DNA from: Bacillota bacterium | Lineage (GTDB): Bacteria > Bacillota > Clostridia > Lachnospirales > Cellulosilyticaceae | NCBI GenBank assembly: GCA_023410675.1 | Contig: JAEYPM010000023.1 | Span: 12,884-76,883 of the forward strand | Direction: 5' to 3' | Length of the DNA: 64,000 nt | Part shown: in pieces, positions 1 to 8,711 of the stretch | Position numbering within the stretch: position 1 is the stretch's first letter | Layout of the letters: each line of letters opens with the position of its first letter | Notes under the pieces: model-generated | The model's input: the letters and a program-made list of their open reading frames with translations, nothing else | Told to the model about the DNA's origin: nothing | The model's database searches: none | Program-made: the position numbers and the translations under genes

Positions 1-1
1 A

Positions 2-817
2 GGTAATTACTTAGCACAGTGGTTTGCTATTTGTATTGATACACATGGTGATCAAAATAGCTATATGGACGATGCCTATAAAATATATACTTATTTTTTA
101 GATGAAATAGACCATAATAACACGAAAATTCAGCTTGCAACATCCTATAAAGATTATGAACGTATTAAAGAGAATAAAAAAACAGCCGCCTTTTTATCTA
201 TAGAAGAAGGACAGATAATAGGTGACGATTTGTCTAATATCGATGCACTGTATAATTGGGGGGTTCGCATGATGACTCTAACATGGAACTATGAAAATAA
301 GTTAGGATATCCCCATTCTATAAATAAAGGGCTTACTGCATTTGGAAAAGAAGTTGTTAATTATTTAGAGAAAAAAAGTATTTTTCTTGATGTATCTCAT
401 TTGTCTGAAGCTGGAGTAAGAGATATAACATCTATTTATAAAAAGCCCATTATTGCTTCACATTGTAATGCAAGAAACCTTCATAATCACACAAGAAATT
501 TATCGGATGATGTCATTTTACTCATTGCAAAAAGTGGTGGTATAATAGGGGTTAATTTTTATAGTTATTTATTAAATGGAAGTCATGAAAGTTCCATAGA
601 AGACATTTTAAGTCAAATCGATTATCTATATAGAATTGGTGGAAGGGACATTGTAGCTTTAGGAACTGATTTTGATGGCATTGATTGTAATTTAGAGGTA
701 TGCAATGCCGCAGAAATGGATAAACTAATATTTAGGTTATCAAAAACATATGGAGAAGACTTAGCAGAACATATAAGTTATAGAAATTTTGAGAAGTTAA
801 TGAAAAAATGTTTATAG
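2..817 (+). CDS. Membrane dipeptidase (peptidase M19 family), 5'-truncated
   Basis: The frame is open from the window edge, so the N-terminus is missing; about 271 codons remain and the first ATG at 65 is internal. The M19 (renal dipeptidase-like) family are zinc TIM-barrel enzymes that cleave dipeptides. Visible family features are the AQWFAI segment near the start, SIEEGQ, the WNYENKLGYPHS segment, DVSHLSE, the metal-site stretch PIIASHCNAR, and the C-terminal GTDFDGID motif carrying a conserved Asp. The size fits a ~310-residue family member that has lost about 40-50 residues. It ends 119 bases before the next gene and I see no clear terminator. Family assignment is firm; the physiological substrate is unknown. 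Confidence 0.88.
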   Translation, partial: GNYLAQWFAICIDTHGDQNSYMDDAYKIYTYFLDEIDHNNTKIQLATSYKDYERIKENKKTAAFLSIEEGQIIGDDLSNIDALYNWGVRMMTLTWNYENKLGYPHSINKGLTAFGKEVVNYLEKKSIFLDVSHLSEAGVRDITSIYKKPIIASHCNARNLHNHTRNLSDDVILLIAKSGGIIGVNFYSYLLNGSHESSIEDILSQIDYLYRIGGRDIVALGTDFDGIDCNLEVCNAAEMDKLIFRLSKTYGEDLAEHISYRNFEKLMKKCL

Positions 818-936
818 TTATCTCCTCAAATGTTTTAGTATATGTTATACTGACTATATCAAATTCACATTTTGACTATAGTCTATACTTTGCATATTCA
901 CTGTGAATTTATTTAATACTCAAGGAGGAAATGAAA

Positions 937-1278
937 ATGGATGAAAATAAAAAATGTGACCACGACTGTCATGATGAGGGTTGTGATTGTGGTCATAATC
1001 ATGACGAAGCTCCTGTAATATATGTTACATTTGATGATGAAGATAAGGAAGTAGCATGTGATGTATTAGGAATCTTCGATGTGGATGATCAAGAATATAT
1101 CGCATTATCACCTCAAGATAGTGAGGAAATTCTTATTTATCGTTATGCCGAAGATGGAGAAGAAATAAAGCTTGATGAAATAGAAAGTGATGAAGAATAC
1201 GAAAAAGTAACAGAAGAATTTGATAATATTTACTTTGCAGGTTTTGATGAAGATTTTGATGGAGAACTTGAAGAATAA
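937..1278 (+). CDS. DUF1292 domain protein
   Basis: Small, very acidic protein (113 aa) with a Cys/His-rich N-terminus (CDHDCHDEGCDCGHNHD) followed by the DUF1292 core (VTFDDEDKEVACDVLGIF ... YIALSPQDSEEILIYRY). Such proteins are common in Firmicutes and have no known biochemical function. The N-terminal Cys/His cluster could bind a metal, which is inference. An ATG at 931 touches the AAGGAGGA ribosome binding site at 922-929, so the second in-frame ATG at 937, with a normal gap, is preferred. A strong terminator follows immediately. Confidence 0.85.
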   Translation: MDENKKCDHDCHDEGCDCGHNHDEAPVIYVTFDDEDKEVACDVLGIFDVDDQEYIALSPQDSEEILIYRYAEDGEEIKLDEIESDEEYEKVTEEFDNIYFAGFDEDFDGELEE

Positions 1279-1336
1279 TAAGGAAAAGTAAAAGCATTTC
1301 ACTATGTGGAATGCTTTTACTTTTCCTTATTATAAA
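1277..1336 (+). terminator. Rho-independent terminator after the DUF1292 gene
   Basis: Arms of about 22 bases (1277-1298 and 1309-1331) are almost perfectly complementary around a ~10-base loop. The inner halves are AAAGCATT and AATGCTTTT, and the left arm begins at the stop codon. The A/T-rich arms mean it could work on both strands. Confidence 0.85.
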
Positions 1337-1432
1337 ATAACTTGTAAGTAATTAGCTTGTTTATTTCCAAATGGTATAAAATCTTCCTAATTTAGTAATA
1401 CTAATAAAAAACTAATAGGAAGAGTGCATTAA

Positions 1433-2080
1433 GTGAAAAAGATTTTATTATTCATGACGACTATTTGTATTGCTATTTCTGTTTATATAAATATAAACCA
1501 TGCCATAATCAAAGAAAGTACCAGCACACAAATAAAAAATCCTATTGCAACTGTAGTTTTTAGCAATGAAAAAACGTTAAAAATAGAATTATACCCAGAC
1601 AAAGCCCCAAACACAGTCAATAACTTTATTTATCTTATTGAGCATCATTTTTATGATAATCTGCCTATAAATAAAATTATTCCCGGTTATATTATACAGA
1701 TGGGGGATCCTATTGGAGATTCTACAGGTTTCCCTGGATATTTTATTAAAAGTGAATGTAAAAATAATACGATAAGAAATCCATTAAAGCATTCTAAAGG
1801 TGTCATATCTATGTGTAGAGGGAAAGAGTATAATACAGAGGGATCTCAACTATTTATACTTCTTAAAGATGACCCAAGCCTAGATGGAAAATATACCTCC
1901 TTTGGCAAAGTCATAGAAGGTATAGATGTACTAGATGAGATAGGTAACATGTCTGTTAACAAAGATAATTCACCTAAACAGGCTATACTAATTAAAAGTA
2001 TTAATATAGAAACATTTGGCATACACTATGATGAACCTGAAATGATTTCAATGAAAGAAACACTCAGTAGAAATCATTAA
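1433..2080 (+). CDS. Membrane-anchored or secreted cyclophilin-type peptidyl-prolyl isomerase
   Basis: 215 aa with a GTG start 9 bases after AGGAAGA. Residues 4-20 form a hydrophobic N-terminal segment (signal or anchor; no lipobox), so the protein probably acts outside the membrane, where cyclophilins assist protein folding. The cyclophilin fold is clear: TVNNFIYLIEHHFYDN, IIPGYIIQMGDP, SKGVISMCRG, GSQLFILL and FGKVIEGIDVLDEI. The active site is altered. The usual FHR motif with catalytic Arg reads INK (residues 79-81) and the usual His of the DGKH motif is Tyr154, although Gln89 and Phe141 are kept. It may have weak isomerase activity or act as a chaperone. A terminator lies downstream at 2189. 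Confidence 0.85.
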   Translation: MKKILLFMTTICIAISVYININHAIIKESTSTQIKNPIATVVFSNEKTLKIELYPDKAPNTVNNFIYLIEHHFYDNLPINKIIPGYIIQMGDPIGDSTGFPGYFIKSECKNNTIRNPLKHSKGVISMCRGKEYNTEGSQLFILLKDDPSLDGKYTSFGKVIEGIDVLDEIGNMSVNKDNSPKQAILIKSINIETFGIHYDEPEMISMKETLSRNH

Positions 2081-2188
2081 TACTATATTTAAAGGCAACA
2101 CACATCATTCACTTACTCATTGTCTAAACTTTGTATTCTCAAGGTAAATGCACAAAGTACAACTGAACATGTAAAATATGATTTCTAT

Positions 2189-2216
2189 AGAGACTATTTT
2201 ATGGTCTCTTTTTTTT
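2189..2216 (+). terminator. Terminator after the cyclophilin gene
   Basis: Six-base stem AGAGAC/GTCTCT (2189-2194 with 2204-2209) around a 9-base loop, followed by a run of T. It separates the cyclophilin gene from the topoisomerase IV genes. Confidence 0.75.
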
Positions 2217-2259
2217 ACAATAATCTAAATGGAAAAAAAAGATCATGTATTATTATAAC

Positions 2260-2288
2260 TTGACAAGCATTCATATTTTATTTAGAGT
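2260..2288 (+). promoter_or_regulatory. Predicted sigma-A promoter for parE-parC
   Basis: A perfect -35 TTGACA at 2260-2265 is followed after 17 bases by TAGAGT at 2283-2288, a 4/6 match to the -10 box. It lies 34 bases before the parE start, downstream of the preceding terminator. Confidence 0.5.
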
Positions 2289-2321
2289 AAATGATGAGAA
2301 GATATGAGTAGGTGATAATAA

Positions 2322-4289
2322 ATGGAGCAGAAAACATATGATAATCAAAGTATATCTTCACTTAAAGGTGCCGATAGAGTAAGACTTAGGCCTGGAGTTA
2401 TATTTGGTTCAGACGGAATAGAAGGATGTCAGCATTCGGTATTTGAAATTTTGGCAAATGCGATAGATGAAGCTAAAGAGGGTTTTGGTTCTGTTATCAA
2501 TGTAACATTACATGCCGATCATTCTATAACTATAGAAGATTATGGAAGAGGCATACCACTAGATTATAATGAAATAGAAGGGAAATATAACTGGGAACTT
2601 GTATTCTGTGAGCTGTATGCTGGTGGCAAGTATAATAATAATGAAGGTGACAATTATGAGTTTAGTTTAGGACTAAATGGGCTTGGCTCATGTGCAACCC
2701 AATATAGTTCTGAATATATGGATGTACGTGTTTGCCGAGATGGATACTGCTATGAGCTTAGATTTGAAAAAGGCGAGAACATAGGTGGACTAAAAAAATA
2801 TGAATATCCATATAAAAAAACAGGGACTAAGATCCATTGGAAGCCAGATAAGGAAGTTTTTACAGATATTAATATTTCAACCGAGTATATGCAGCACATA
2901 TTAGAAAAACAGGCGATTGTCAATGCAGGTCTTAAATTTTTATACACTGATGAAATAATTCAAGTCAATGAAGAATATATCTATGAAGATGGTATTACAG
3001 GATACGTAAAAGAGATAGCTCAGTCTAATAATTTTACAGATGTGCTTTTTTTAGAAAATGAAACAAAGGGACAAGATAGCCCAGATAGGCCAGAATATAA
3101 GTTGAAGTTTCAAATAGCATTTTGCTTCTGCAATGAAAACCCTACTCTTGAATATTATCATAATTCAAGTTACCTTGAGTATGGAGGATCACCAGATAAA
3201 GCGATAAAAAATGCTTTTTTATATTCTATTGATAAGTATTTGAAAAATGAAAATCTGTATAACAAAAATGAGAAAAAGATTAGTTTCATAGATATACAAG
3301 ATAGCTTGATTCTTGTTTCTAATTCTTTTTCCACAATAACGAGTTATGAAAATCAAACAAAAAAATCTATTACCAATAAATTTGTTCAAGATGCGATCCA
3401 AGACTATTTAAAAGAGTATCTTCATGTTTACTTTATTGAAAACAAAGATGATGCAAACAAAATAGCTAAACAAATCTTAATTAATAAAAGAAGTAGAGAA
3501 AAGGCTGAGAAAACAAGAATTAATATAAAAAAGGAACTGAGTGGTTCAATAGATATCGGAAACCGGGTTAAAAAATTTGTTGATTGTAGGAGCAAGGATG
3601 TTAGTAAAAGGGAATTATATATTGTAGAAGGAGACTCAGCTTTAGGATCATGCAAATTAGGTAGAAATGCTGAATTTCAAGGAATCATGCCGGTCCGTGG
3701 TAAAATATTAAATTGTTTAAAATCAGACTATAATAAAATTTTTAATAGCGATATTATTATAGATTTACTTAAAGTTTTAGGTTGTGGTATAGAAGTGACC
3801 TCTAAACACAATAAAGATCTTCATACTTTCAATCTAAACAATCTAAGATGGAATAAAATTATTATTTGCACCGATGCAGATGTTGATGGATTTCAAATTC
3901 GTACATTAATACTTACGATGCTCTATACACTAGTGCCAACACTTATTAAAGAAGGACGAGTATTCATTGCAGAAACCCCTCTGTATGAGATAACGACAAA
4001 AAATGATACATTATTTGCTTATTCTGAATATGAAAAAAATAAAATTGTAAGCACTTTAAAAACAAAATATACGCTTCAACGCTCAAAGGGACTTGGAGAA
4101 AATGATCCTGAAATGATGTGGCTAACAACTATGTCTCCAGAGACAAGAAGGCTCATACAAGTTATGCCAGAAGGTGAAACAGAGACCAAAGAGATGTTTG
4201 AAATATTATTAGGTGATAACATAAATGGAAGAAAAGAATTTATTGCAGATGTAGGTCCTACTTACTTAGAGCTAATTGATATTCAATAG
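2322..4289 (+). CDS. parE: DNA topoisomerase IV subunit B (GyrB/ParE family)
   Basis: 655 aa ATPase subunit of a type IIA topoisomerase, working with the gene 14 bases downstream to decatenate or relax DNA. The N-terminal GHKL ATPase shows EILANAIDEA (Glu42, Asn46), IEDYGRGIP and the lid GLNGLGS. The TOPRIM domain (about residues 430-545) has EGDSALGS and the DAD motif in CTDADVDGFQIRT, followed by SKGLGENDPEMMW. EGDSAL and the ATP-lid sequence differ from canonical GyrB (EGDSAG, GGLHGVG), typical of the divergent second topoisomerase found in Lachnospiraceae-like Clostridia. Gyrase itself is presumably encoded elsewhere, so ParE is preferred to GyrB. Confidence 0.88.
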   Translation: MEQKTYDNQSISSLKGADRVRLRPGVIFGSDGIEGCQHSVFEILANAIDEAKEGFGSVINVTLHADHSITIEDYGRGIPLDYNEIEGKYNWELVFCELYAGGKYNNNEGDNYEFSLGLNGLGSCATQYSSEYMDVRVCRDGYCYELRFEKGENIGGLKKYEYPYKKTGTKIHWKPDKEVFTDINISTEYMQHILEKQAIVNAGLKFLYTDEIIQVNEEYIYEDGITGYVKEIAQSNNFTDVLFLENETKGQDSPDRPEYKLKFQIAFCFCNENPTLEYYHNSSYLEYGGSPDKAIKNAFLYSIDKYLKNENLYNKNEKKISFIDIQDSLILVSNSFSTITSYENQTKKSITNKFVQDAIQDYLKEYLHVYFIENKDDANKIAKQILINKRSREKAEKTRINIKKELSGSIDIGNRVKKFVDCRSKDVSKRELYIVEGDSALGSCKLGRNAEFQGIMPVRGKILNCLKSDYNKIFNSDIIIDLLKVLGCGIEVTSKHNKDLHTFNLNNLRWNKIIICTDADVDGFQIRTLILTMLYTLVPTLIKEGRVFIAETPLYEITTKNDTLFAYSEYEKNKIVSTLKTKYTLQRSKGLGENDPEMMWLTTMSPETRRLIQVMPEGETETKEMFEILLGDNINGRKEFIADVGPTYLELIDIQ

Positions 4290-4303
4290 AAAGGAATTAT
4301 TTT

Positions 4304-6448
4304 ATGCAGCCCCATGTAATTAAGCAAAATATTACCGAAACATTAGAAAGTAATTATATGCCTTATGCCATGAGTGTTATTGTTTCAAGAGCTTTACCAG
4401 AAATTGATGGTTTTAAGCCAGCACATAGAAAGCTATTGTATACTATGTATAAAATGGGTTTATTAAAACAAGGTAGAACTAAATCCGCCAATATCGTGGG
4501 ACAAACCATGAGACTGAATCCTCATGGAGATAGTGCAATTTATGAAACAATGGTAAGATTAACTAAGGGATATGCAGCTTTAAATATGCCATTTGTTGAT
4601 TCAAAAGGAAATTTCGGGAAAATATACTCTAGGGATATGGCTTATGCTGCTTCAAGATATACAGAAGCAAAATTAAGTGAAATTTGTAATGAAGTTTTTA
4701 GAGATATAGAAGAGGATGCAGTAGATTTTATTGATAACTATGATGGTACCATGAAAGAACCCACACTTTTGCCAACCCTTTTCCCAAGTATCCTTGTAAA
4801 TCCAAACCAAGGAATAGCTGTTGGTATGGCAAGTAATATCTGTAGTTTTAATTTAAAAGAAGTGTGTGACACAACAATTGCTTATTTAAAAAATGAAAAA
4901 AATGATATACTTAATCACATAATAGCTCCAGATTTCCCAACAGGAGGTGTACTCCTTTATAATAAAAACGATATGTATAATATTCTATCAACTGGAAGAG
5001 GTAGCTTTAAGTTAAGGGCGAAGTATAGCTATATAAAAAAAGAAAATTGTATAGAAATCACGGAGATTCCTTATACAACAACAGTTGAAGTTATTATTGA
5101 TAAAATAGAAGAACTTGTTAAATCAGGTAAGATAAAAGAAATAGTTGATGTTAGAGATGAAATAGATCTTTCTGGATTAAAACTGACTATAGATTTAAAA
5201 AGAGGTGTTAATGCTGATTTACTTATGCAAAAGTTATTTAAATTAACTACTCTTGAAGATTCATTTAGCTGTAATTTTAATATTCTTATCAATGGTAAGC
5301 CTAAAGTAATGGGTGTCCCAGAAGTAATTAGTGAGTGGTGTACATTTAGGAAAAAGTGTATTATTAGAAAGTATCAATTTGCTATCAACAAGATGGAGAA
5401 AAGATTACATTTACTTTTTGGTTTAAAGCAAATCTTACTAGATATTGATAAAGCTATTGATATTGTTAGAAATACAGATAAGGATAATCAGGTAATACCT
5501 AACCTTATGTTAGAATTTGATATCAGTCAATTACAAGCTGAATTTGTAGCAGATATTAAGTTAAGGCATTTGAATAAACAGTATATTATAGAGACATTAA
5601 AAGAGCTAGATAAACTTGAAAAAGAAATAGATAAATATAAATATACGATTACGCATGATGAAGAAATTAGAAAAGTAATTATTACTGAATTAAAACAAGT
5701 TATAAAAAAATATGCTATGCCAAGACATACAGAAATTATAGAAGAAAAAAGTATACCTAATATGCCAATGGAAGTTATGGTAGAAGACTATAACTTAAAG
5801 TTGTTTTTTACAAGTCATCAGTATCTTAAGAAAATAACACTGGCCTCACTTAGAAATAGTGGAGATCATAAATTGAAGGATGAAGATACTATTGTTCAAG
5901 AAATTGATACCACAAATAAAAGTGAGTTGCTATTATTTAGTGACAAATGTAATGTGTATAAACTTAAGCTTCATGAAATAGAAGACTCAAAAGTTAGCCA
6001 ATTAGGTATTTATATTCCTAATTTATTAGAACTGGAAGAAGATGAAAAAATAATATTTGTTCATGCAACAACTGACTATTTAGGGTATTTACTATTTGGT
6101 TTTACAACTGGAAAAGTAACAAAGGTTCAGCTTAGTGCCTATCAAACAAAAACGAATAGAAAAAAACTCATTAAAGCTTATTATGGTGGTGCAACATGTG
6201 TTGGGATTGTATTCGCTTTATCAGAAGGGTATGTTGAATTAGAAAGAGAAGATGGTAAATCAGCGATTGTCTCAACAGAGATAATACCTGAAAAACAAAA
6301 AAGAGATGCAATTGGCGTTCAAGTCTTATCAATAACAAAAAAAGCAAATATGAAGAATATAAAAATGTTAGCTGATGATTCTCAGATAACAAACAAATCA
6401 ATTGCTACATCTATACCAACTGCACCTAAAGTAATTCGGAATATATAA
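4304..6448 (+). CDS. parC: DNA topoisomerase IV subunit A (GyrA/ParC family)
   Basis: 714 aa DNA-cleavage subunit partnering the upstream ParE. The winged-helix catalytic region contains AASRYTEAKLS with the DNA-linking Tyr119. The quinolone-determining segment reads NPHGDSAIYE, with Ser77 and Glu81 of the drug-sensitive type, but Asn replaces the first His of the usual HPHGDS. A long coiled-coil tower is visible around residues 330-460. The C-terminal domain (about 485-714) is degenerate and lacks the GyrA-box QRRGGKG, which favours ParC over GyrA. It is followed 17 bases later by proB. Confidence 0.88.
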   Translation: MQPHVIKQNITETLESNYMPYAMSVIVSRALPEIDGFKPAHRKLLYTMYKMGLLKQGRTKSANIVGQTMRLNPHGDSAIYETMVRLTKGYAALNMPFVDSKGNFGKIYSRDMAYAASRYTEAKLSEICNEVFRDIEEDAVDFIDNYDGTMKEPTLLPTLFPSILVNPNQGIAVGMASNICSFNLKEVCDTTIAYLKNEKNDILNHIIAPDFPTGGVLLYNKNDMYNILSTGRGSFKLRAKYSYIKKENCIEITEIPYTTTVEVIIDKIEELVKSGKIKEIVDVRDEIDLSGLKLTIDLKRGVNADLLMQKLFKLTTLEDSFSCNFNILINGKPKVMGVPEVISEWCTFRKKCIIRKYQFAINKMEKRLHLLFGLKQILLDIDKAIDIVRNTDKDNQVIPNLMLEFDISQLQAEFVADIKLRHLNKQYIIETLKELDKLEKEIDKYKYTITHDEEIRKVIITELKQVIKKYAMPRHTEIIEEKSIPNMPMEVMVEDYNLKLFFTSHQYLKKITLASLRNSGDHKLKDEDTIVQEIDTTNKSELLLFSDKCNVYKLKLHEIEDSKVSQLGIYIPNLLELEEDEKIIFVHATTDYLGYLLFGFTTGKVTKVQLSAYQTKTNRKKLIKAYYGGATCVGIVFALSEGYVELEREDGKSAIVSTEIIPEKQKRDAIGVQVLSITKKANMKNIKMLADDSQITNKSIATSIPTAPKVIRNI

Positions 6449-6465
6449 ATAAAGGGGATTTATAA

Positions 6466-7260
6466 ATGAGAGATAAAATAGCAGAAGCTAAGAGAATAGT
6501 CATAAAAATAGGAACATCATCATTAACACATACAAATGGCAAAATAAACCTTAAAAAAATGGAGAAGTTGGCTCAGGTATTAACAGATATTAGTAACTCA
6601 GGGAAAGAAATTATGCTTGTTTCTTCAGGAGCTATTGGTTTTGGTATGCAGAAAATAGGTAGAAATAAAAGACCTGATGAATTGTCACTGAAACAGGCCA
6701 CTGCAGCTATTGGACAAGCTATATTGATGCAAATATATCAAAAGTATTTCACAGAATATAATCAAGTCATCGCTCAAATACTATTGACTAAAGATGTAAT
6801 AGAGGATGAAATAAAAAGTACAAATGCTAAAAACACCTTTTTTACTTTGCTTGATTTAGGGGTCATTCCAATTATTAATGAAAATGACTGTATTTCTACA
6901 ACTCAAATAGAAGGATATAGGTTTGGAGATAATGATACATTATCAGCTACAGTTGCACAACTTGTTGAAGCAGACCTCCTTATACTTTTGACAGATATTG
7001 CAGGCCTTTATACAGATAATCCAAAGGAAAATCCAGAAGCTGAGTTCATTAAAGAGGTTAATGATATAACAGAAGAAATCGAAAACCTAGCTAAAGGTGC
7101 AGGTTCACGATTAGGAACAGGTGGCATGTCAACAAAGGTACTTGCTGCAAAAATTGCTAAAGAATGTGGTACAGAAACAATTGTAGCCTGTGGGGATGAT
7201 ATCGAGATTTTATACGATATATTAAAAGGAGAAGAAATAGGAACATGGTTTAAAGCATAG
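6466..7260 (+). CDS. proB: Glutamate 5-kinase, short form without PUA domain
   Basis: 264 aa amino-acid kinase catalysing the first step of proline synthesis (glutamate to glutamyl-5-phosphate). Motifs: RIVIKIGTSSLTH at the N-terminus, the glycine loop MLVSSGAIGFGM, INENDCIS and FGDNDTLSATVAQLVEADLLILLTDI. It stops after the kinase domain, about 100 residues shorter than enzymes with a C-terminal PUA domain. The partner proA is not adjacent. The ribosome binding site is AAAGGGG before 6466. Confidence 0.9.
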   Translation: MRDKIAEAKRIVIKIGTSSLTHTNGKINLKKMEKLAQVLTDISNSGKEIMLVSSGAIGFGMQKIGRNKRPDELSLKQATAAIGQAILMQIYQKYFTEYNQVIAQILLTKDVIEDEIKSTNAKNTFFTLLDLGVIPIINENDCISTTQIEGYRFGDNDTLSATVAQLVEADLLILLTDIAGLYTDNPKENPEAEFIKEVNDITEEIENLAKGAGSRLGTGGMSTKVLAAKIAKECGTETIVACGDDIEILYDILKGEEIGTWFKA

Positions 7261-7280
7261 ATGAGAAAGGAATTATATTC

Positions 7281-7493
7281 ATGCAAATGGATGAACTTAT
7301 AGCAAAAATAAATGAGTTAGCTAATAAATCAAAAAATGTAGGCCTCTCTGAGGAAGAAAAAGTATTACAAAATCAACTGAGACAAGAATATCTGAACATT
7401 TTTAGATCAAATTTTAAAAAGCAACTAGATAATACAAAAATAAAAACACCAGATGGAAAGGTATATCCACTTAAACATGCACCAAAAAAATAA
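7281..7493 (+). CDS. DUF896 family protein (YnzC-like)
   Basis: 70 aa, a full-length family member, with helical segments LIAKINELANKSK and the conserved LSEEEKVLQNQLRQEYLNIFRSNFKKQLD. Firmicute DUF896/YnzC proteins are small cytosolic helical-hairpin proteins sometimes linked to the SOS response; no biochemical role is assigned. The ribosome binding site is AAAGGAAT. The next gene overlaps its 3' end. Confidence 0.85.
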   Translation: MQMDELIAKINELANKSKNVGLSEEEKVLQNQLRQEYLNIFRSNFKKQLDNTKIKTPDGKVYPLKHAPKK

Positions 7494-8073
7494 ATCATGG
7501 ATTCGTAATTATATTAAAAATAAAAGAACACAGATAAATTTTCATGATATAGATCAAGCTTCACAACTAATTTCTGAAAATCTTTTTCGTTGCCAAGAAT
7601 TTATAGAGGCAACCACAATATTTTTATATGCTGCTTTAAAAACTGAGGTTCAAACAAAATATATTGATGAAAAAGCTAGAGAATTAGGAAAGATTATATG
7701 TTATCCTAAGATAGAAGGAAAGCATATCATGAATTTTTATAAGGTAGATAAAAAAGAACATCTTATACCATGTTCATATGGCAATATTTCTATTGATGAG
7801 CCTGATGTATCTTTATGCGAAAAAATAATATCTGATGAGCATACGCTTATTATTGTTCCAGGACTTGCCTTTGATTACAAGAAAAAGAGGGTTGGTTATG
7901 GGGGTGGTTATTATGATTATTATTTAGGTACCCATAACAAAATGAGTGCTATAGGAATATGTATGGCATTTCAACTTGTTGGGAATATTGATACGAATGA
8001 ATATGATCAGCCGGTTAATAAGATTATTACTGAAGTGGCATTAAGTGATATTGTTACTACAAAACAAGAATAG
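7477..8073 (+). CDS. 5-formyltetrahydrofolate cyclo-ligase
   Basis: About 198 aa. It converts 5-formyl-THF to 5,10-methenyl-THF using ATP, recycling folate. The diagnostic C-terminal motif GLAFDYKKKRVGYGGGYYDYYL binds the phosphate/ATP, and WIRNYIKNKR is the basic N-terminal helix. The start is uncertain: ATG at 7453 and ATG at 7477 are in frame and neither has a well-spaced ribosome binding site. The gene overlaps the preceding DUF896 gene, so translational coupling is likely; 7477 gives the smaller overlap and the family-like N-terminus. Confidence 0.88.
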   Translation: MHQKNKSWIRNYIKNKRTQINFHDIDQASQLISENLFRCQEFIEATTIFLYAALKTEVQTKYIDEKARELGKIICYPKIEGKHIMNFYKVDKKEHLIPCSYGNISIDEPDVSLCEKIISDEHTLIIVPGLAFDYKKKRVGYGGGYYDYYLGTHNKMSAIGICMAFQLVGNIDTNEYDQPVNKIITEVALSDIVTTKQE

Positions 8074-8102
8074 CTATTGTTTATTTATTAAGGAGAGAAG
8101 AT

Positions 8103-8699
8103 ATGATAGCCTATTTAAAGGGTAAAATAGTAGAAATTCAGGCAGAATATATTATACTTGAAGCTTATGGCGTAGGATATGAAATCATGTACGTAGCTCA
8201 TAAAATGGATCATGATAGTATGAACTCAAAAGAAACTATCATTTATATATATGAACATATCAAAGAAGATGGCCACGATCTTTATGGATTTTCAACACCA
8301 GAAGAAAAAAATCTCTTTAAAAAGTTAATTAGTGTAAGTGGAGTAGGCCCTAAAACTGGTATGCAAATACTAAGCATGTATAATCCAAGTGAGATCATTA
8401 CTTTTATTCTTACAAAAGATAGCAAAGCATTAAGCAAAGTAAGTGGAATAGGAGCTAAAACAGCACAAAGGATGATTTTAGAACTTGCTGATAGTATAGA
8501 AAAACTTTATCCTTCAGTTGATAAAATAGATTTCACTCAGGATAATACTACCGACACAAATAAAATGGAAGCTATAGAGGCACTTGTTGCTTTAGGTTAT
8601 ACCATGCAAGAAAGTACTAAGGCTGTTAATGCTATATTTGATTATCAAGATTCAAGTGAAACAATCATTAAGAAAGCTCTTACATTACTTATCGTTTAA
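8103..8699 (+). CDS. ruvA: Holliday junction branch-migration protein RuvA
   Basis: 198 aa. RuvA tetramers bind four-way junctions and load RuvB. The N-terminal OB fold (MIAYLKGKIVEIQAEYIILEAYGVGYEI) is followed by two helix-hairpin-helix motifs, VSGVGPKTGMQIL and VSGIGAKTAQRMILEL, and a C-terminal RuvB-contact helix bundle (MEAIEALVALGY). The ribosome binding site AAGGAGAG is well placed. ruvB starts 12 bases after the stop. Confidence 0.95.
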   Translation: MIAYLKGKIVEIQAEYIILEAYGVGYEIMYVAHKMDHDSMNSKETIIYIYEHIKEDGHDLYGFSTPEEKNLFKKLISVSGVGPKTGMQILSMYNPSEIITFILTKDSKALSKVSGIGAKTAQRMILELADSIEKLYPSVDKIDFTQDNTTDTNKMEAIEALVALGYTMQESTKAVNAIFDYQDSSETIIKKALTLLIV

Positions 8700-8711
8700 G
8701 GAAGTGGAAAG

